The position numbers were made by a program, and so were the translations under genes. Shown here one piece after another: positions 27,869-38,092 of a DNA stretch of 64,000 nt. The stretch is taken from NCBI GenBank assembly GCA_913057725.1, contig CAJXOS010000008.1, positions 1-64,000 on the forward strand, written 5' to 3'. Origin of the DNA: an uncultured Lewinella sp. (GTDB lineage: Bacteria; Bacteroidota; Bacteroidia; Chitinophagales; Saprospiraceae). The notes beneath the pieces are model-generated. The model saw nothing but the letters and a program-made list of their open reading frames with translations. It was not told where the DNA came from and ran no database searches. Positions within the stretch are counted from its first letter, which is position 1. Each line of letters starts with the position of its first letter.

Positions 27869-29073
27869 TAACCACCCATACCACAAGTTTGCTTAAGCGT
27901 TCACTTTTGATGTGTCTGCTACTCGGACTGGGTGCGTCCTTTTTATCTGCTCAGGATGAGGTGAAGTCAGAGTGGTATCTGAGTGGCTACGTGAAGCAGT
28001 TGCAGAACTTCAATTTCTTCAACGCCTCTTTCCCAGCACCGCCTACTTTTCAAGGAACGGATACGTTACTCCTCGATCAGTTTTTTCACAATCGTATCAA
28101 CCTGGAGTGGAGTAGGGGAGAGCACTGGCGCGTAAAGACTGGCCTCCGAACGCGATTATTCTACGGGGATATCGTAAAGGCCAACCCCTTGTACGCAGAA
28201 CAAATCTCTGCTGGTAGCAACGACTGGCTCGATCTGGATGCCGTATGGTTGGATAATGGTCAAATGGTGGGGCATAGTGTAGTAGACCGCTTATTTGCCG
28301 AGTACACCAATGAAGCCTGGGAAATTCGTGTCGGCCGACAGCGCGTCAATTGGGGCATCAGTACTGTCTGGAATCCGAATGATATTTTCAATGCCTACGC
28401 CTTTACTGACTTTGATTATGAAGAACGCCCCGGTGCAGATGCCTTACGAATCCGACGTTATTTAGGATTCAGCGGAAGCGCAGAATTGGCCATCCGAGCT
28501 GGCGATCGTTTGCGAGAGAGTGTAATTGCCGGGCGCTACATCTTTAATCAAGGCAGCTATGATATTCAGCTCATTGGCGGCTTCGCGCAGGATAATTGGG
28601 TGCTGGGAGGTGGCTGGGCAGGAAATATCAAAAATGCGGGCTTCAAAGGAGAGTTGAGCTGGTTTCATCAACCAGAAACGAGCGAGAACAGTCTGGCTGT
28701 TACTACCAATGTAGACTACGCTTTCGAAAAAGGGCTGTACCTAAATGTAGGAGGACTCTACAACAGCCGTGGACAAACAGAAGGAGGTATATTACAGCTC
28801 TTTACCTTCGAGTTGTCGGCACAGAATTTATACCCTTATCGTTGGGCGAGCTTCGTGAGTTTGTCCTATCCCGTTTCGCCCATTATCAACGCAGGCTTTA
28901 CCACTATCTACAGCCCGGTAGCTAGCCATGCTCTATTTGTGAACCCTACCTGCGCTGTATCTATCTCGGATAGTTGGAATATTGATTTGGTAGGGCAGAT
29001 CGTCTTTGATCAAACGGATACGTACAGTAGCCCGCTACAAGCTTTGTTCTTGCGGGTGAAATGGGCTTATTAG
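27865..29073 (+). CDS. outer membrane porin-like protein, hypothetical
   Basis: 402 aa; signal peptide; beta-barrel-like pattern; 4-bp ATGA overlap with the ATPase gene. Confidence 0.75.
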   Translation: MITTHTTSLLKRSLLMCLLLGLGASFLSAQDEVKSEWYLSGYVKQLQNFNFFNASFPAPPTFQGTDTLLLDQFFHNRINLEWSRGEHWRVKTGLRTRLFYGDIVKANPLYAEQISAGSNDWLDLDAVWLDNGQMVGHSVVDRLFAEYTNEAWEIRVGRQRVNWGISTVWNPNDIFNAYAFTDFDYEERPGADALRIRRYLGFSGSAELAIRAGDRLRESVIAGRYIFNQGSYDIQLIGGFAQDNWVLGGGWAGNIKNAGFKGELSWFHQPETSENSLAVTTNVDYAFEKGLYLNVGGLYNSRGQTEGGILQLFTFELSAQNLYPYRWASFVSLSYPVSPIINAGFTTIYSPVASHALFVNPTCAVSISDSWNIDLVGQIVFDQTDTYSSPLQALFLRVKWAY

Positions 29074-29110
29074 TGCGGAGATATCTTTAGCTTTACAGGC
29101 AGGACATTCA

Positions 29111-30010
29111 TTGTTAGTTACTTGCCCAGTGAAGGAACAAACGCCAATTCAAGTCAAGTTTGAAAATCGTCAGAACCCTAAATCGGGGTTCGATCTTGTC
29201 GCCTTGGAAGGTGTTCCTACCCGTAAGGAACTGGATCATTCACCTTATCAGCTCCATCTCGTCAATTTCTATATCATTATTCTTGTAGAGGAGGGACAAG
29301 GTTCCCATGTCCTGGATTTCACCGAGTACTCCTGCCAAACTGGAAGTATCCTTACCGTCCGGAAGGACCAGCTGCACCGTTTCGTGCGGGGTTCAGTGAT
29401 GAAGGGCGTAATGCTTCTTTTTACGGATGATTTCTTGGACAGCTACCTCGATAAGCCAGAGGCCCAGAAAACAATTCAGTTGTTTAATGAGCTTTTGGGC
29501 GTACCCAAGATTCAACTAACCGAAGAGCAACAGCAGGAAATCTTTGCCATTGTTGCTCGAATCAGACAGGAGTATCTCGGACGTGCAGATGAATACTCGA
29601 CCAGTATCATCCGAAGCGAATTGCATATCCTTATATCAAAACTCTACCGGATCAAGGCTGCGAATAAGGAAGTGATTTGCAGCCGTAAGTACTTGAGTGA
29701 ATTTATCGAGTTACAGCAATTGGTCGAGCAAAATGTTACCCGCTACCCAAGGGTAGGCGAATACGCCAGGATGATGGGGCGTAGTACCAAGACATTAAAT
29801 ACCATTACCCAGGAGATCGTCAATAAGTCAGCTAAACAGTTCATTGACGAAATCTTGGTAAAACAGATCAAGCGCCTACTTATCAATACGGACTATCCCG
29901 TAAAAGAAGTCGCAGACCTTGCTGGCTTCTACGAGGTAACCAACTTCTATAAATACTTCAAGCGTCATGCCGGGCAGACGCCTGAGGTTTTCCGACGCAG
30001 TCATGCCTGA
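29111..30010 (+). CDS. AraC family transcriptional regulator
   Basis: C-terminal HTH ...YPVKEVADLAGFYEVTNFYKYFKRHAGQTPEVFRRS; track start is TTG, true start uncertain. Confidence 0.88.
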   Translation: MLVTCPVKEQTPIQVKFENRQNPKSGFDLVALEGVPTRKELDHSPYQLHLVNFYIIILVEEGQGSHVLDFTEYSCQTGSILTVRKDQLHRFVRGSVMKGVMLLFTDDFLDSYLDKPEAQKTIQLFNELLGVPKIQLTEEQQQEIFAIVARIRQEYLGRADEYSTSIIRSELHILISKLYRIKAANKEVICSRKYLSEFIELQQLVEQNVTRYPRVGEYARMMGRSTKTLNTITQEIVNKSAKQFIDEILVKQIKRLLINTDYPVKEVADLAGFYEVTNFYKYFKRHAGQTPEVFRRSHA

Positions 30011-30108
30011 TTTTCCCATTTTTACAGTTCTTCGGCTTTTTTGTATATCCATTTTGGTGCTTTTGGACCTCACCTTTGTAGTGTAATAATTAATCAAAAA
30101 CACTGAAG

Positions 30109-30993
30109 ATGAAGTCTTTATCAATTGCTGGGCTAATGTTGCTCGGACTGTTCTTAGTCGCTTGTAACGCCAGTAAAGATTCAGAAGTACAATCAGAACA
30201 ATCAGAACAAAGCACCGAAATGGCACTAACAAACAAGGAAAAAGCAATCGCACTCATTGAGAGTTTGGAAAATGGTGATCAGACCCCAGTCTCCTACATC
30301 AACCCCCAAAAGTATATCCAGCACAACCTGGCTGTTGGTGATGGTTTGGAAGGTTTTGGAGCAGTAATGGCTAATGCACCGGCTGATGGTTTCAACGCAA
30401 AAGTCGTGCGCGCTTTTGAAGACGGCAACTTCGTTGTCCTACATACTGAATATGATTTCTTTGGCCCTAAAGTAGGCTTCGATGTCTTCCGCTTTGAGGA
30501 TGGGCTAATCGTTGAGCACTGGGATAATTTGGCAGAAATTACTCCTCCAAATCCCAGCGGTCGTACTCAATTGGACGGTACTGCCACCATCGTAGACCTT
30601 GACAAGACCGCAGCGAACAAGCAGCTGGTACAGGGCTTTGTCACTGATATTCTAATGAACGGAGAAACAGATAAGCTGACCAACTATATCAGCACAGAGG
30701 AGTACCTACAGCATAACTCAGCAGTTGCTGATGGCCTGGACGGTTTGGGAGCCGCTCTAGCTTACTTCGCTGAGAATGGCCTGGTGATGGAATACGAAAA
30801 AGTACATACGGTAATCGGTGAAGGTAACTTCGTGCTAACGGTAAGTGAAGGGAAGTTCGGCGCCGGTGACCACGTTTCTTACTACGACCTCTTCCGCATC
30901 GACAACGGCAAGATCGTTGAGCACTGGGATGTCATCGAAACCATCCTTCCTGAATCAGAGTGGAAGAACACCAACGGAAAATTCGGTTTCTAA
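30109..30993 (+). CDS. lipoprotein with two tandem SnoaL/NTF2-like domains
   Basis: Lipobox LFLVACN; two halves each with YxxHN...DGLxGxGA...FRxDxGxIVEHWD. Confidence 0.85.
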   Translation: MKSLSIAGLMLLGLFLVACNASKDSEVQSEQSEQSTEMALTNKEKAIALIESLENGDQTPVSYINPQKYIQHNLAVGDGLEGFGAVMANAPADGFNAKVVRAFEDGNFVVLHTEYDFFGPKVGFDVFRFEDGLIVEHWDNLAEITPPNPSGRTQLDGTATIVDLDKTAANKQLVQGFVTDILMNGETDKLTNYISTEEYLQHNSAVADGLDGLGAALAYFAENGLVMEYEKVHTVIGEGNFVLTVSEGKFGAGDHVSYYDLFRIDNGKIVEHWDVIETILPESEWKNTNGKFGF

Positions 30994-31027
30994 CTTTCAG
31001 CCATAACTGAGAATTTGAATCGAAAAC

Positions 31028-31076
31028 AAGAAACCATTGTTCAGGTCAACCTCAGGCTCGGACAATGGTTTTCTTA
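31028..31076 (+). terminator. Rho-independent terminator
   Basis: AAGAAACCATTGT ... ACAATGGTTTTCTT stem downstream of the SnoaL gene. Confidence 0.6.
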
Positions 31077-31124
31077 TATGCAAGCCCCAACTAACAAACC
31101 ATCAAACCATCAAACTAACTAACC

Positions 31125-31610
31125 ATGCCCTACACCATCCCCGCTCAAACTCGCATTGGTCATGTTCACCTCAAGGTGTCTTCCATTCCTAAAGCATTGG
31201 AGTTCTACCGTGATCTTTTAGGCTTCAAGGTTATGTCCACTTACGGAGAACAGGCGGCCTTTATCTCAGCCGGAGGTTACCATCACCATATCGGTCTGAA
31301 TACCTGGTACAGTAAGGGGGGGGAGCCAGCACCTAAAGGGAGTACAGGGCTATTCCACACGGCTATTCTGTATCCTACTCGCAAAGATCTGGCTATTGCA
31401 CTTAAGCGTTTAGTTGATGCCAAATATCCACTCACAGGCGCCGCTGATCATGGTGTCTCGGAAGCACTCTACTTAGATGACCCTGATGGAAACGGCGTTG
31501 AACTGTATTGGGATAAGCCAGAGAGCGAATGGCCGAAAAAAACTGACGGTAGCCTGGATATGTACACCAAGCGACTTGATGTGGAGGCGCTTTTGGCGGA
31601 GGCCAATTAA
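31125..31610 (+). CDS. VOC family protein (glyoxalase / extradiol dioxygenase-like)
   Basis: IGHVHLKVSSIPKALEFYRDLLGFKV; LYLDDPDGNGVELYWD. Confidence 0.9.
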   Translation: MPYTIPAQTRIGHVHLKVSSIPKALEFYRDLLGFKVMSTYGEQAAFISAGGYHHHIGLNTWYSKGGEPAPKGSTGLFHTAILYPTRKDLAIALKRLVDAKYPLTGAADHGVSEALYLDDPDGNGVELYWDKPESEWPKKTDGSLDMYTKRLDVEALLAEAN

Positions 31611-31669
31611 AAACAGAATTTTTTTCTTCATTCCCATTTTTTGACACTCCCGGCCTGCATATTGCCGGT

Positions 31670-32104
31670 ATGAAGAATACTACAACGCGCCTTATTACTG
31701 CAATAGCTGTATCGCTCCTTCTTGCGTGTGAGCCTGAGCAGGATATTCTACCGGCTAGCGAGCCACCCACTACAATCATTATTGATCTAGAAGAAGAGCA
31801 CTTCCTTTTTGAGGGGCATTGGTATCCGTGGGCGATTTCAATTATGCAGTGCAGCCCGGCTTTTAGCTTAGACTTGAATTGGGAAGAAGGAATACTAACT
31901 ATTAAGCACTGCCAGGCTGCCTTAGGACCAGCTCTAGAGAATATCGTTTTATATCATTCCACCTGCCCGGACGCAAATGTTATGGAGTTTGAGATTCGCG
32001 AAGAACGTTCGATTCTAAACTACATTGCGCAAATTCCAACGGCGGGGATCACTTGTCTGCGCCAAGAAGATTCCTGGCTGGAGCTCCAACTCGAATGGGA
32101 GTAA
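31670..32104 (+). CDS. hypothetical lipoprotein
   Basis: 144 aa; lipobox SLLLACEPEQ. Confidence 0.65.
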   Translation: MKNTTTRLITAIAVSLLLACEPEQDILPASEPPTTIIIDLEEEHFLFEGHWYPWAISIMQCSPAFSLDLNWEEGILTIKHCQAALGPALENIVLYHSTCPDANVMEFEIREERSILNYIAQIPTAGITCLRQEDSWLELQLEWE

Positions 32105-32284
32105 TGTCGGATGCCCAACCAATCCGACTGACCTTGCTAACTCAACTAACCAACTATCCCGTTATTCTTTGTCTCCTCTACGCTAATTGGAGAAGCGCTT
32201 TTGGAGCGAGCGGGTATTTCGGTTAATTTTGATGCACTTTGGAAATTTAACGCAAGAAAACAATCATCAAACAACCTAGGGACT

Positions 32285-35200
32285 ATGCAGAAGCAACTAA
32301 TTACGCTTTTGCTGCTATTGTCAACGGTATGGCTTTCGCTCAATAGTCAAACTATCGCACAACTGGCAGCTGGCACCAAGCATTTGGATGCCATCGAAAA
32401 ACTACAGCTTCCCGCTTTAGATAACGAAGCTCTTCTTGAACAAGAAATGGCCCGTCGTGGCCCCGGCATTGCACCTCGTTTTGCCGAAAGTATGATCGTT
32501 GATGTTTCTCCCGAAACACACGGTAACTGGACTTATCGCGGCGGTAAAGCCATCTGGCGCCTACGCGTACCTTCTCCGGGAGCAAAGTCGCTAAACTTTG
32601 GCTTTGATAAGTACGTGATGCCTCCTGGCGGTAAGCTCATGCTGTTCAGTGCTGACCTAAAGGAGATACAAGGACCGTTTACACCAGCTGATAATGAAGA
32701 GCATGCTGAGCTTTGGACACCAGTTGTACCAGGCGACGATATCATCATTGAGGTAAGCGTACCGGAAGGACTAGAGCAAGATCTACAGTTGCACCTGAAG
32801 TCGGTAAACCACGACTTCTTGGGCTTCTCTGATGTAGCATCTAGTGTGTTGTCGGGTTCTTGTAACCTAGACGTAGCTTGTGGGTCTGAGGACGGATGGG
32901 CTATTGTCGACCAATACCGTGATATCATTCAATCGGTAGCCGTATACGGACAAGGAGGTAACACCTTCTGTACTGGTTTCCTCGTAAATAATGCTCGTGA
33001 AGATTGTACACCTTTCTTCATGACTGCCGATCACTGTGGTGTTGGGCCAGGTAATGCTGCTAGTATCGTAGTGTACTGGAACTACATGAACAGCGAATGT
33101 CGCCAGCCAGGTTCTGTGGAAAGTGGACAGAATGGAGATGGCTCCCTAGCTGATTTCAATACGGGCAGTATTTTCCGTGCAGCTTACTCGCCATCCGATA
33201 TGGTATTGGTAGAGTTGGACGATCCTGTTTCAGAAACAGCAGATGCTTTTTTCGCGGGCTGGGATGCTCGCGAAGTATTGGAGCAGGATACGATCATTGC
33301 GGTACACCACCCGAGAACGGAGGAGAAGCGCATCAGCTTTGAATTTGACGGCGTTTATCGTGGGGCTTGGGGCCAGGGTGCTGCTCCAATAGCAGATGGT
33401 AATCACCTGGTAATTGCTGACTGGGATATTGGTACTACGGAGGGTGGATCTTCAGGTTCGCCAATCTTTGATAGTGATAAACGCGTAGTTGGTCAGTTGC
33501 ACGGTGGTGCGGCTGCTTGTGGCAATGATGCTTACGATAGCTACGGTTGGTTTGCTACCTCTTGGGTAGGGGGTGGAACTTCTTCCTCTCGCCTGAGTGA
33601 TTGGCTTGATCCGGATAATACCGGGATCATGATGATCGACGGTCGTGCCCAAATCCGTTGTAGCTTCTTTGCGCTTGCTGAGCCAGCTGCACAGACCCTT
33701 TGTGCACCGGAGATTGCCACTTACGATATTAGTGTGAGCGAGAACTTTGTTTCACCAGTAACGCTGAGTATTCCTAACCTGCCAGCTGGGCTCACCGTAG
33801 TGTTTGATGAAGACACAGTTGCACCAGGAGGAACAACACAGATGACCATTACCGGTACCGAGAACCTAGGTGCAGGAACCTATTCCTTTAACCTACTGGG
33901 TACGGATGGGAATGAAAATAGTGATCAGGTGCTTACGCTAAACATCTTTGCTAGCGCGCCTGGAGCACCAATGCTCACCACGCCAGTTGATGCTGCTGTT
34001 GATCAGCAAACAACTTTATTGCTGGATTGGGCAGCTACTCAATTCGCAGAAGGATATGATATTGAATTAGCGACCGACCCTGCATTTAGCACGGTAGTTG
34101 CCAGTGCATCTGATTTGTCGGAGACTTCTTACTTCGTACCAAACCTCGAGACGCTAACAACTTATTACTGGCGTGTTCGTGCAAGCAATCCTTGTGGAGA
34201 CGGTGCCTGGTCAGGAGACTTTGAATTTACTACTGCTGATCAAGCTTGTGGTTTCGCACAAGCGGATACCGATGGACAAAGCATTGGGCCTAACAATGGT
34301 GCGGTGACGAATTCAGAATTGGTGATTACTCAGACGGGAGAAATTGCTGAGATTAAACTGACCAACCTTAGCACAGACCACACTTGGGTGGGTGACTTAA
34401 GCGCGACCTTGACCTCGCCAGAAGGAATCACGATTAACCTGTTTAATCGCCCGGATTGTGATGAGCCAGGTTTGTTGGTAGATTTCGCCGATGACGCTAC
34501 TGCTACTTCCACTGATTTCGTCAACACCTGTACTCCTGGTGGAGCGGCTATCGAAGGCGAATTCCAACCGGCAGAACCACTGTCTACTTTTGTCGGCCGC
34601 GAAGCGTCTGGTACGTGGACACTTTCCATTCGCGATAATGCCAACTTTGATGGTGGTAATCTTCTAGGTTGGAACCTAGAAATTTGTACCGCAGTTACTT
34701 CTCAAGCGACCTTGTCCACCTCTGCTGACGACCTGGAAGCTTGTATCGGTGTAGATGCCAGTTTAGAGCTAACTATCGGAACAGACTTTGCTTCAGATGT
34801 TACGCTTGATGTAGATGGTTTACCAATGGGCGCCTTGGCGAACTTTGAAAGCAATCCGGCAGATCCTGGTGCTACTGTGAATGTAAATATCACTGGCCTT
34901 ACCGCTGCTGGAGCTTATACTCTGACGTTTTCTGCCAATGATGGCTCCCAGAATGCGTCTGTAAACGTAGCTTTAGAAGTACAATCTCCACCTGCTTTGA
35001 GTGCACCGCAGTCGCCAGCTAATAATGCTGAGTTTATGGGTGGTAATTCAATTGGTTTCAGTTGGGCATCGGTGTCGAATGCGGAGGAATATCGCTTGCA
35101 GATTGCTACTGATGATAACTTCAGTAATATCATCGTAGACCAAGTGACAACCATGACTTCTTTCTCGAATACACTTGACGAAGGTCAATACTACTGGCGC

Positions 35201-35533
35201 ATCGTATCGAGTAATGAATGTGGTGATTCGGTTACCGGCTTCCGTGCCTTTACCGTTTCTTCTCCAAATGCTACGGTTGAGGTGGCAGGGGCATCGATTG
35301 AGATCTGGCCTAATCCAACCACTGGTCCATTGCGAATTACTTTGTCGCAGGATATTCAGTCAGATTTGATGGTTACGCTATTGAGCATTAACGGTCAACT
35401 CTTGCAGCGCAATGTGTTGAGTCCTCAGGCAGGAACAACTACGCTTGATATGAGTGATCTTCCGAGTGGTGTTTATCTGTTGCAATTGCAACATGAAGGC
35501 ACTCGTAAGGCAGTACGAATTGTACGCCAGTAA
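32285..35533 (+). CDS. secreted trypsin-like serine peptidase with P-domain and T9SS sorting domain
   Basis: Signal peptide from ATG 32285 (MQKQLITLLLLLSTVWL); triad motifs FMTADHCG, DMVLVELDD, GGSSGSPIFD; P-domain-like GTWTLSIRDNANFDGGNLLGWNLEIC; C-terminal EIWPNPTTGPLRI...GVYLLQL. Confidence 0.9.
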   Translation: MQKQLITLLLLLSTVWLSLNSQTIAQLAAGTKHLDAIEKLQLPALDNEALLEQEMARRGPGIAPRFAESMIVDVSPETHGNWTYRGGKAIWRLRVPSPGAKSLNFGFDKYVMPPGGKLMLFSADLKEIQGPFTPADNEEHAELWTPVVPGDDIIIEVSVPEGLEQDLQLHLKSVNHDFLGFSDVASSVLSGSCNLDVACGSEDGWAIVDQYRDIIQSVAVYGQGGNTFCTGFLVNNAREDCTPFFMTADHCGVGPGNAASIVVYWNYMNSECRQPGSVESGQNGDGSLADFNTGSIFRAAYSPSDMVLVELDDPVSETADAFFAGWDAREVLEQDTIIAVHHPRTEEKRISFEFDGVYRGAWGQGAAPIADGNHLVIADWDIGTTEGGSSGSPIFDSDKRVVGQLHGGAAACGNDAYDSYGWFATSWVGGGTSSSRLSDWLDPDNTGIMMIDGRAQIRCSFFALAEPAAQTLCAPEIATYDISVSENFVSPVTLSIPNLPAGLTVVFDEDTVAPGGTTQMTITGTENLGAGTYSFNLLGTDGNENSDQVLTLNIFASAPGAPMLTTPVDAAVDQQTTLLLDWAATQFAEGYDIELATDPAFSTVVASASDLSETSYFVPNLETLTTYYWRVRASNPCGDGAWSGDFEFTTADQACGFAQADTDGQSIGPNNGAVTNSELVITQTGEIAEIKLTNLSTDHTWVGDLSATLTSPEGITINLFNRPDCDEPGLLVDFADDATATSTDFVNTCTPGGAAIEGEFQPAEPLSTFVGREASGTWTLSIRDNANFDGGNLLGWNLEICTAVTSQATLSTSADDLEACIGVDASLELTIGTDFASDVTLDVDGLPMGALANFESNPADPGATVNVNITGLTAAGAYTLTFSANDGSQNASVNVALEVQSPPALSAPQSPANNAEFMGGNSIGFSWASVSNAEEYRLQIATDDNFSNIIVDQVTTMTSFSNTLDEGQYYWRIVSSNECGDSVTGFRAFTVSSPNATVEVAGASIEIWPNPTTGPLRITLSQDIQSDLMVTLLSINGQLLQRNVLSPQAGTTTLDMSDLPSGVYLLQLQHEGTRKAVRIVRQ

Positions 35534-35551
35534 GGTTTAATTCAGAAAAAT

Positions 35552-35598
35552 GAAGTCGGAAATCGGGGAGTCTTGACCTTGGTTTTCGACTTTTTTTT
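35552..35598 (+). terminator. Rho-independent terminator
   Basis: GAAGTCGgAAA ... TTTtCGACTTTTTTTT downstream of the peptidase stop. Confidence 0.6.
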
Positions 35599-35614
35599 GC
35601 GCGATGAATCGCGC
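35599..35614. other. GC-rich tetraloop hairpin
   Basis: GCGCGA-TGAA-TCGCGC. Confidence 0.4.
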
Positions 35615-35635
35615 TATCTAGTATCGTTTTTCTTT

Positions 35636-35656
35636 CCCACTTCCCACTTCCCACTT
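35636..35656. repeat. tandem heptamer (CCCACTT)x3
   Basis: Direct reading. Confidence 0.9.
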
Positions 35657-35660
35657 ATGA

Positions 35661-36182
35661 TCATTCTTTAAACCAACCCGCGTATTTCAGGTAGGCGTTG
35701 GAGATACGATCGATGGTATCGCCAAACTGTTCGGCGCTTAGGGCTTTTACTTTTTTGGCGGGTACGCCAGCGTAGATGTAGCCACTTTCACAACGCATAT
35801 CCGCCAGAACAACTGCACCAGCAGCAATGAGTACGTGTTCTTCGATCACGGCATTGTCCATTACTATGGCACCCATGCCTATGAGGACGTTATCGTGAAT
35901 GGTACAGCCATGTACAATGGCTCGGTGGCCAATACTCACATTGTTGCCGATATGAGTGGCGGCCCGTTCAAAAGTACCGTGGATAACAGCCCCGTCTTGG
36001 ACGTTCACTTTGTTTCCCATTCGGATACTGTTGACATCACCGCGGACAACAGCTTGGAACCAGATACTACAATCATCGCCCATTGTGGTGTCTCCTATGA
36101 TGGTAGCGTTTTCGGCTAGAAAACAATTCTCTCCCCATTCCGGCGTAAAGCCACGTACAGATTTTATCAGCGCCATTCTCAT
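35661..36182 (-). CDS. gamma carbonic anhydrase family protein
   Basis: Left-handed beta-helix hexapeptides; GDDCSIWFQAVVRGDVNSIRMGNKVNVQDGAVIH; IGHRAIVHGCTI. Confidence 0.92.
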   Translation of the reverse strand: MRMALIKSVRGFTPEWGENCFLAENATIIGDTTMGDDCSIWFQAVVRGDVNSIRMGNKVNVQDGAVIHGTFERAATHIGNNVSIGHRAIVHGCTIHDNVLIGMGAIVMDNAVIEEHVLIAAGAVVLADMRCESGYIYAGVPAKKVKALSAEQFGDTIDRISNAYLKYAGWFKE

Positions 36183-36209
36183 GTGTTTGATGAATAGCCC
36201 TAAGATATT

Positions 36210-36854
36210 TTAATTCGCGGAGAATGCTTGTTCTTTTGGGGTCATCGCCTCCGTGAGGATTCCACGTAGGTGCGATCCTGTCATACCTAAGGCTTGAGCC
36301 ATTTCTTGGAGCAAAGCCAATTCACTGTCGTCGATATGATTGTCTGCTGCGGCAACGGTAAGGGCACACTTAATGACGATCTCTTTGCCGTGCCCATTCA
36401 AGCGCGGAGCTACTCGCTTCAAGTAGGTGCTTACATCTTCTGGCTTTCTTTGTACCTCAGCGATGTACTGGTCCAATTGAGACATGTCAATATCGTTGTG
36501 GCTAAACTTATTGACCACCTGAAGAACCACATCCTTCTCCCGATCATCGATTTCGCCGTCCGCCAACATCATCAATACTGCAGAGTGCTTGATTGCTTTT
36601 TCGTATTCCGAAAGGAATTGATCAGAACCCTGGTCTTGCTGGTATTCCAGAACGCGAGGTACAAAGGTGCCACGGCAAGAGCGGCATTCTACGTACTCGC
36701 CCAACTTATCAAGCGGGATCAGCGGAATAAAATACAAGGTGAAAAAGCGACGAGCAGACTTGTGCTTGTATTTCGTCTTGCAATTACACTGTGGACAATG
36801 AAATTCTCCTTCTTCTTTGGTGAATTTTACGCTGCGGGTTCCGAAAATGATCAT
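36210..36854 (-). CDS. zinc-ribbon / TerB-like protein
   Basis: N-terminal CPQC...CRSC ribbon; TerB-like LMMLADGEIDDREKDVV and CALTVAAADNHIDDSE. Confidence 0.8.
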   Translation of the reverse strand: MIIFGTRSVKFTKEEGEFHCPQCNCKTKYKHKSARRFFTLYFIPLIPLDKLGEYVECRSCRGTFVPRVLEYQQDQGSDQFLSEYEKAIKHSAVLMMLADGEIDDREKDVVLQVVNKFSHNDIDMSQLDQYIAEVQRKPEDVSTYLKRVAPRLNGHGKEIVIKCALTVAAADNHIDDSELALLQEMAQALGMTGSHLRGILTEAMTPKEQAFSAN

Positions 36855-36943
36855 GTGTAGCGGTTTTGCAGAGTGCTTTTGGCGACTCCGGTGTAAGAAT
36901 GATTTTCACCTTCATTGCCGCTCTGCAGAAAAGGTAACCGCTA

Positions 36944-38092
36944 CTATTGCTCAAATTGTAAACACACTGGCGTCTTGACCGTCCATTCCCGGAGGTGGGT
37001 TAGTACGCCGGTCTCCTTATCAATGCGGAACTGGGCGATATTATCTGTGTTTTGGTTGGCTACCAAAAGGTCTTCACCACCTGGGTGAATGACGAAGTTT
37101 CGAGGGAAGTCCCCGCGGGTAGGATAGTGTCCAATGTAGGTCAGCGTGCCTGTTTCCCGATCCACTGCATATCCGACTAGGGAGTTGTGGCCCCGGTTGC
37201 TCGCGTAAAGAAAAGCGCCATCGGGAGTTAGATGAATATCAGCGCCTAGACTGGTACTATCGGCCCCTTCGGGTAGAGTAGGGTAGTGATCTATGATATT
37301 CAGTGCTCCATTTTGGGAGTTGTAATGAAAGGCAGTGACAGTATTATTTAATTCATTTAGAACATAAGCAAATGGTGCCTTTGGATGGAAGGCCAAATGC
37401 CGAGGTCCTGAGCCAGCAGGTAGTTCGGTGGTACTTACCAGTTCCCATTCTGCATTGTCAGCTTGATAAGTGTGTAAGTAATCGGTGCCAAGGTCGGCCA
37501 CTATTACCCAATTGCCTTCCGGACTAACAGTAGTAGAGTGCGGGTGTGAGCTTTCTTGTCGAGGATTCGGCCCTTCACCAGCCAATCTTTTTATATCACT
37601 TACTGCTTTGATTTGGCCGTCAGCGGCAAGTGGATAACGAGCTATCACTCCGCCCACATAGTTAGCTACATACAGCCATTGTCCATTGGGGTGTATACTC
37701 ACATGACACGGCGCAAAACTGTAAGTGGGGCGCCGGTTGAGCAGCAGCAATTCTCCTTCCTCAATTCGGTAGCTATACACGTAGCCCGTTGTATCTACGT
37801 CGCCTCCCAACTCACTAACCGCATATAGAACAGTATTATCTGCATTCAGGCAGAGGTAAGAAGGATTAATGATGTCCTCGTGTGTATGCTCAATGCGAAG
37901 TTTTTTCCACTTGTAAAGCAGGCCATAAATCCCATCCGCTTTGCCATCTACATGGCCTTCGGTCCGGGTGTAGGTTCCAGCCCATAGACGTGCTTCTTTC
38001 ATGCCTTTATCGTCTTGCGGAGGTTCATAACAAGCGGTGAGAATAATGGCAAGGAATAGGGCTTGGACGGTGCTTTGTAACCAAACTTTCAT
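36944..38092 (-). CDS. lactonase family protein (7-bladed propeller, 6-phosphogluconolactonase-like)
   Basis: GPRHLAFHPKAPFAYVLNELNNTVTAF; DIHLTPDGAFLYASNRGHNSL; FVIHPGGEDLLVANQNTDNI. Confidence 0.92.
   Translation of the reverse strand: MKVWLQSTVQALFLAIILTACYEPPQDDKGMKEARLWAGTYTRTEGHVDGKADGIYGLLYKWKKLRIEHTHEDIINPSYLCLNADNTVLYAVSELGGDVDTTGYVYSYRIEEGELLLLNRRPTYSFAPCHVSIHPNGQWLYVANYVGGVIARYPLAADGQIKAVSDIKRLAGEGPNPRQESSHPHSTTVSPEGNWVIVADLGTDYLHTYQADNAEWELVSTTELPAGSGPRHLAFHPKAPFAYVLNELNNTVTAFHYNSQNGALNIIDHYPTLPEGADSTSLGADIHLTPDGAFLYASNRGHNSLVGYAVDRETGTLTYIGHYPTRGDFPRNFVIHPGGEDLLVANQNTDNIAQFRIDKETGVLTHLREWTVKTPVCLQFEQ

Noticed and set aside
36294-36860. 188-aa plus-strand ORF opposite the TerB-like gene
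   Set aside because: Fully antisense to a CDS with clear zinc-ribbon and TerB motifs
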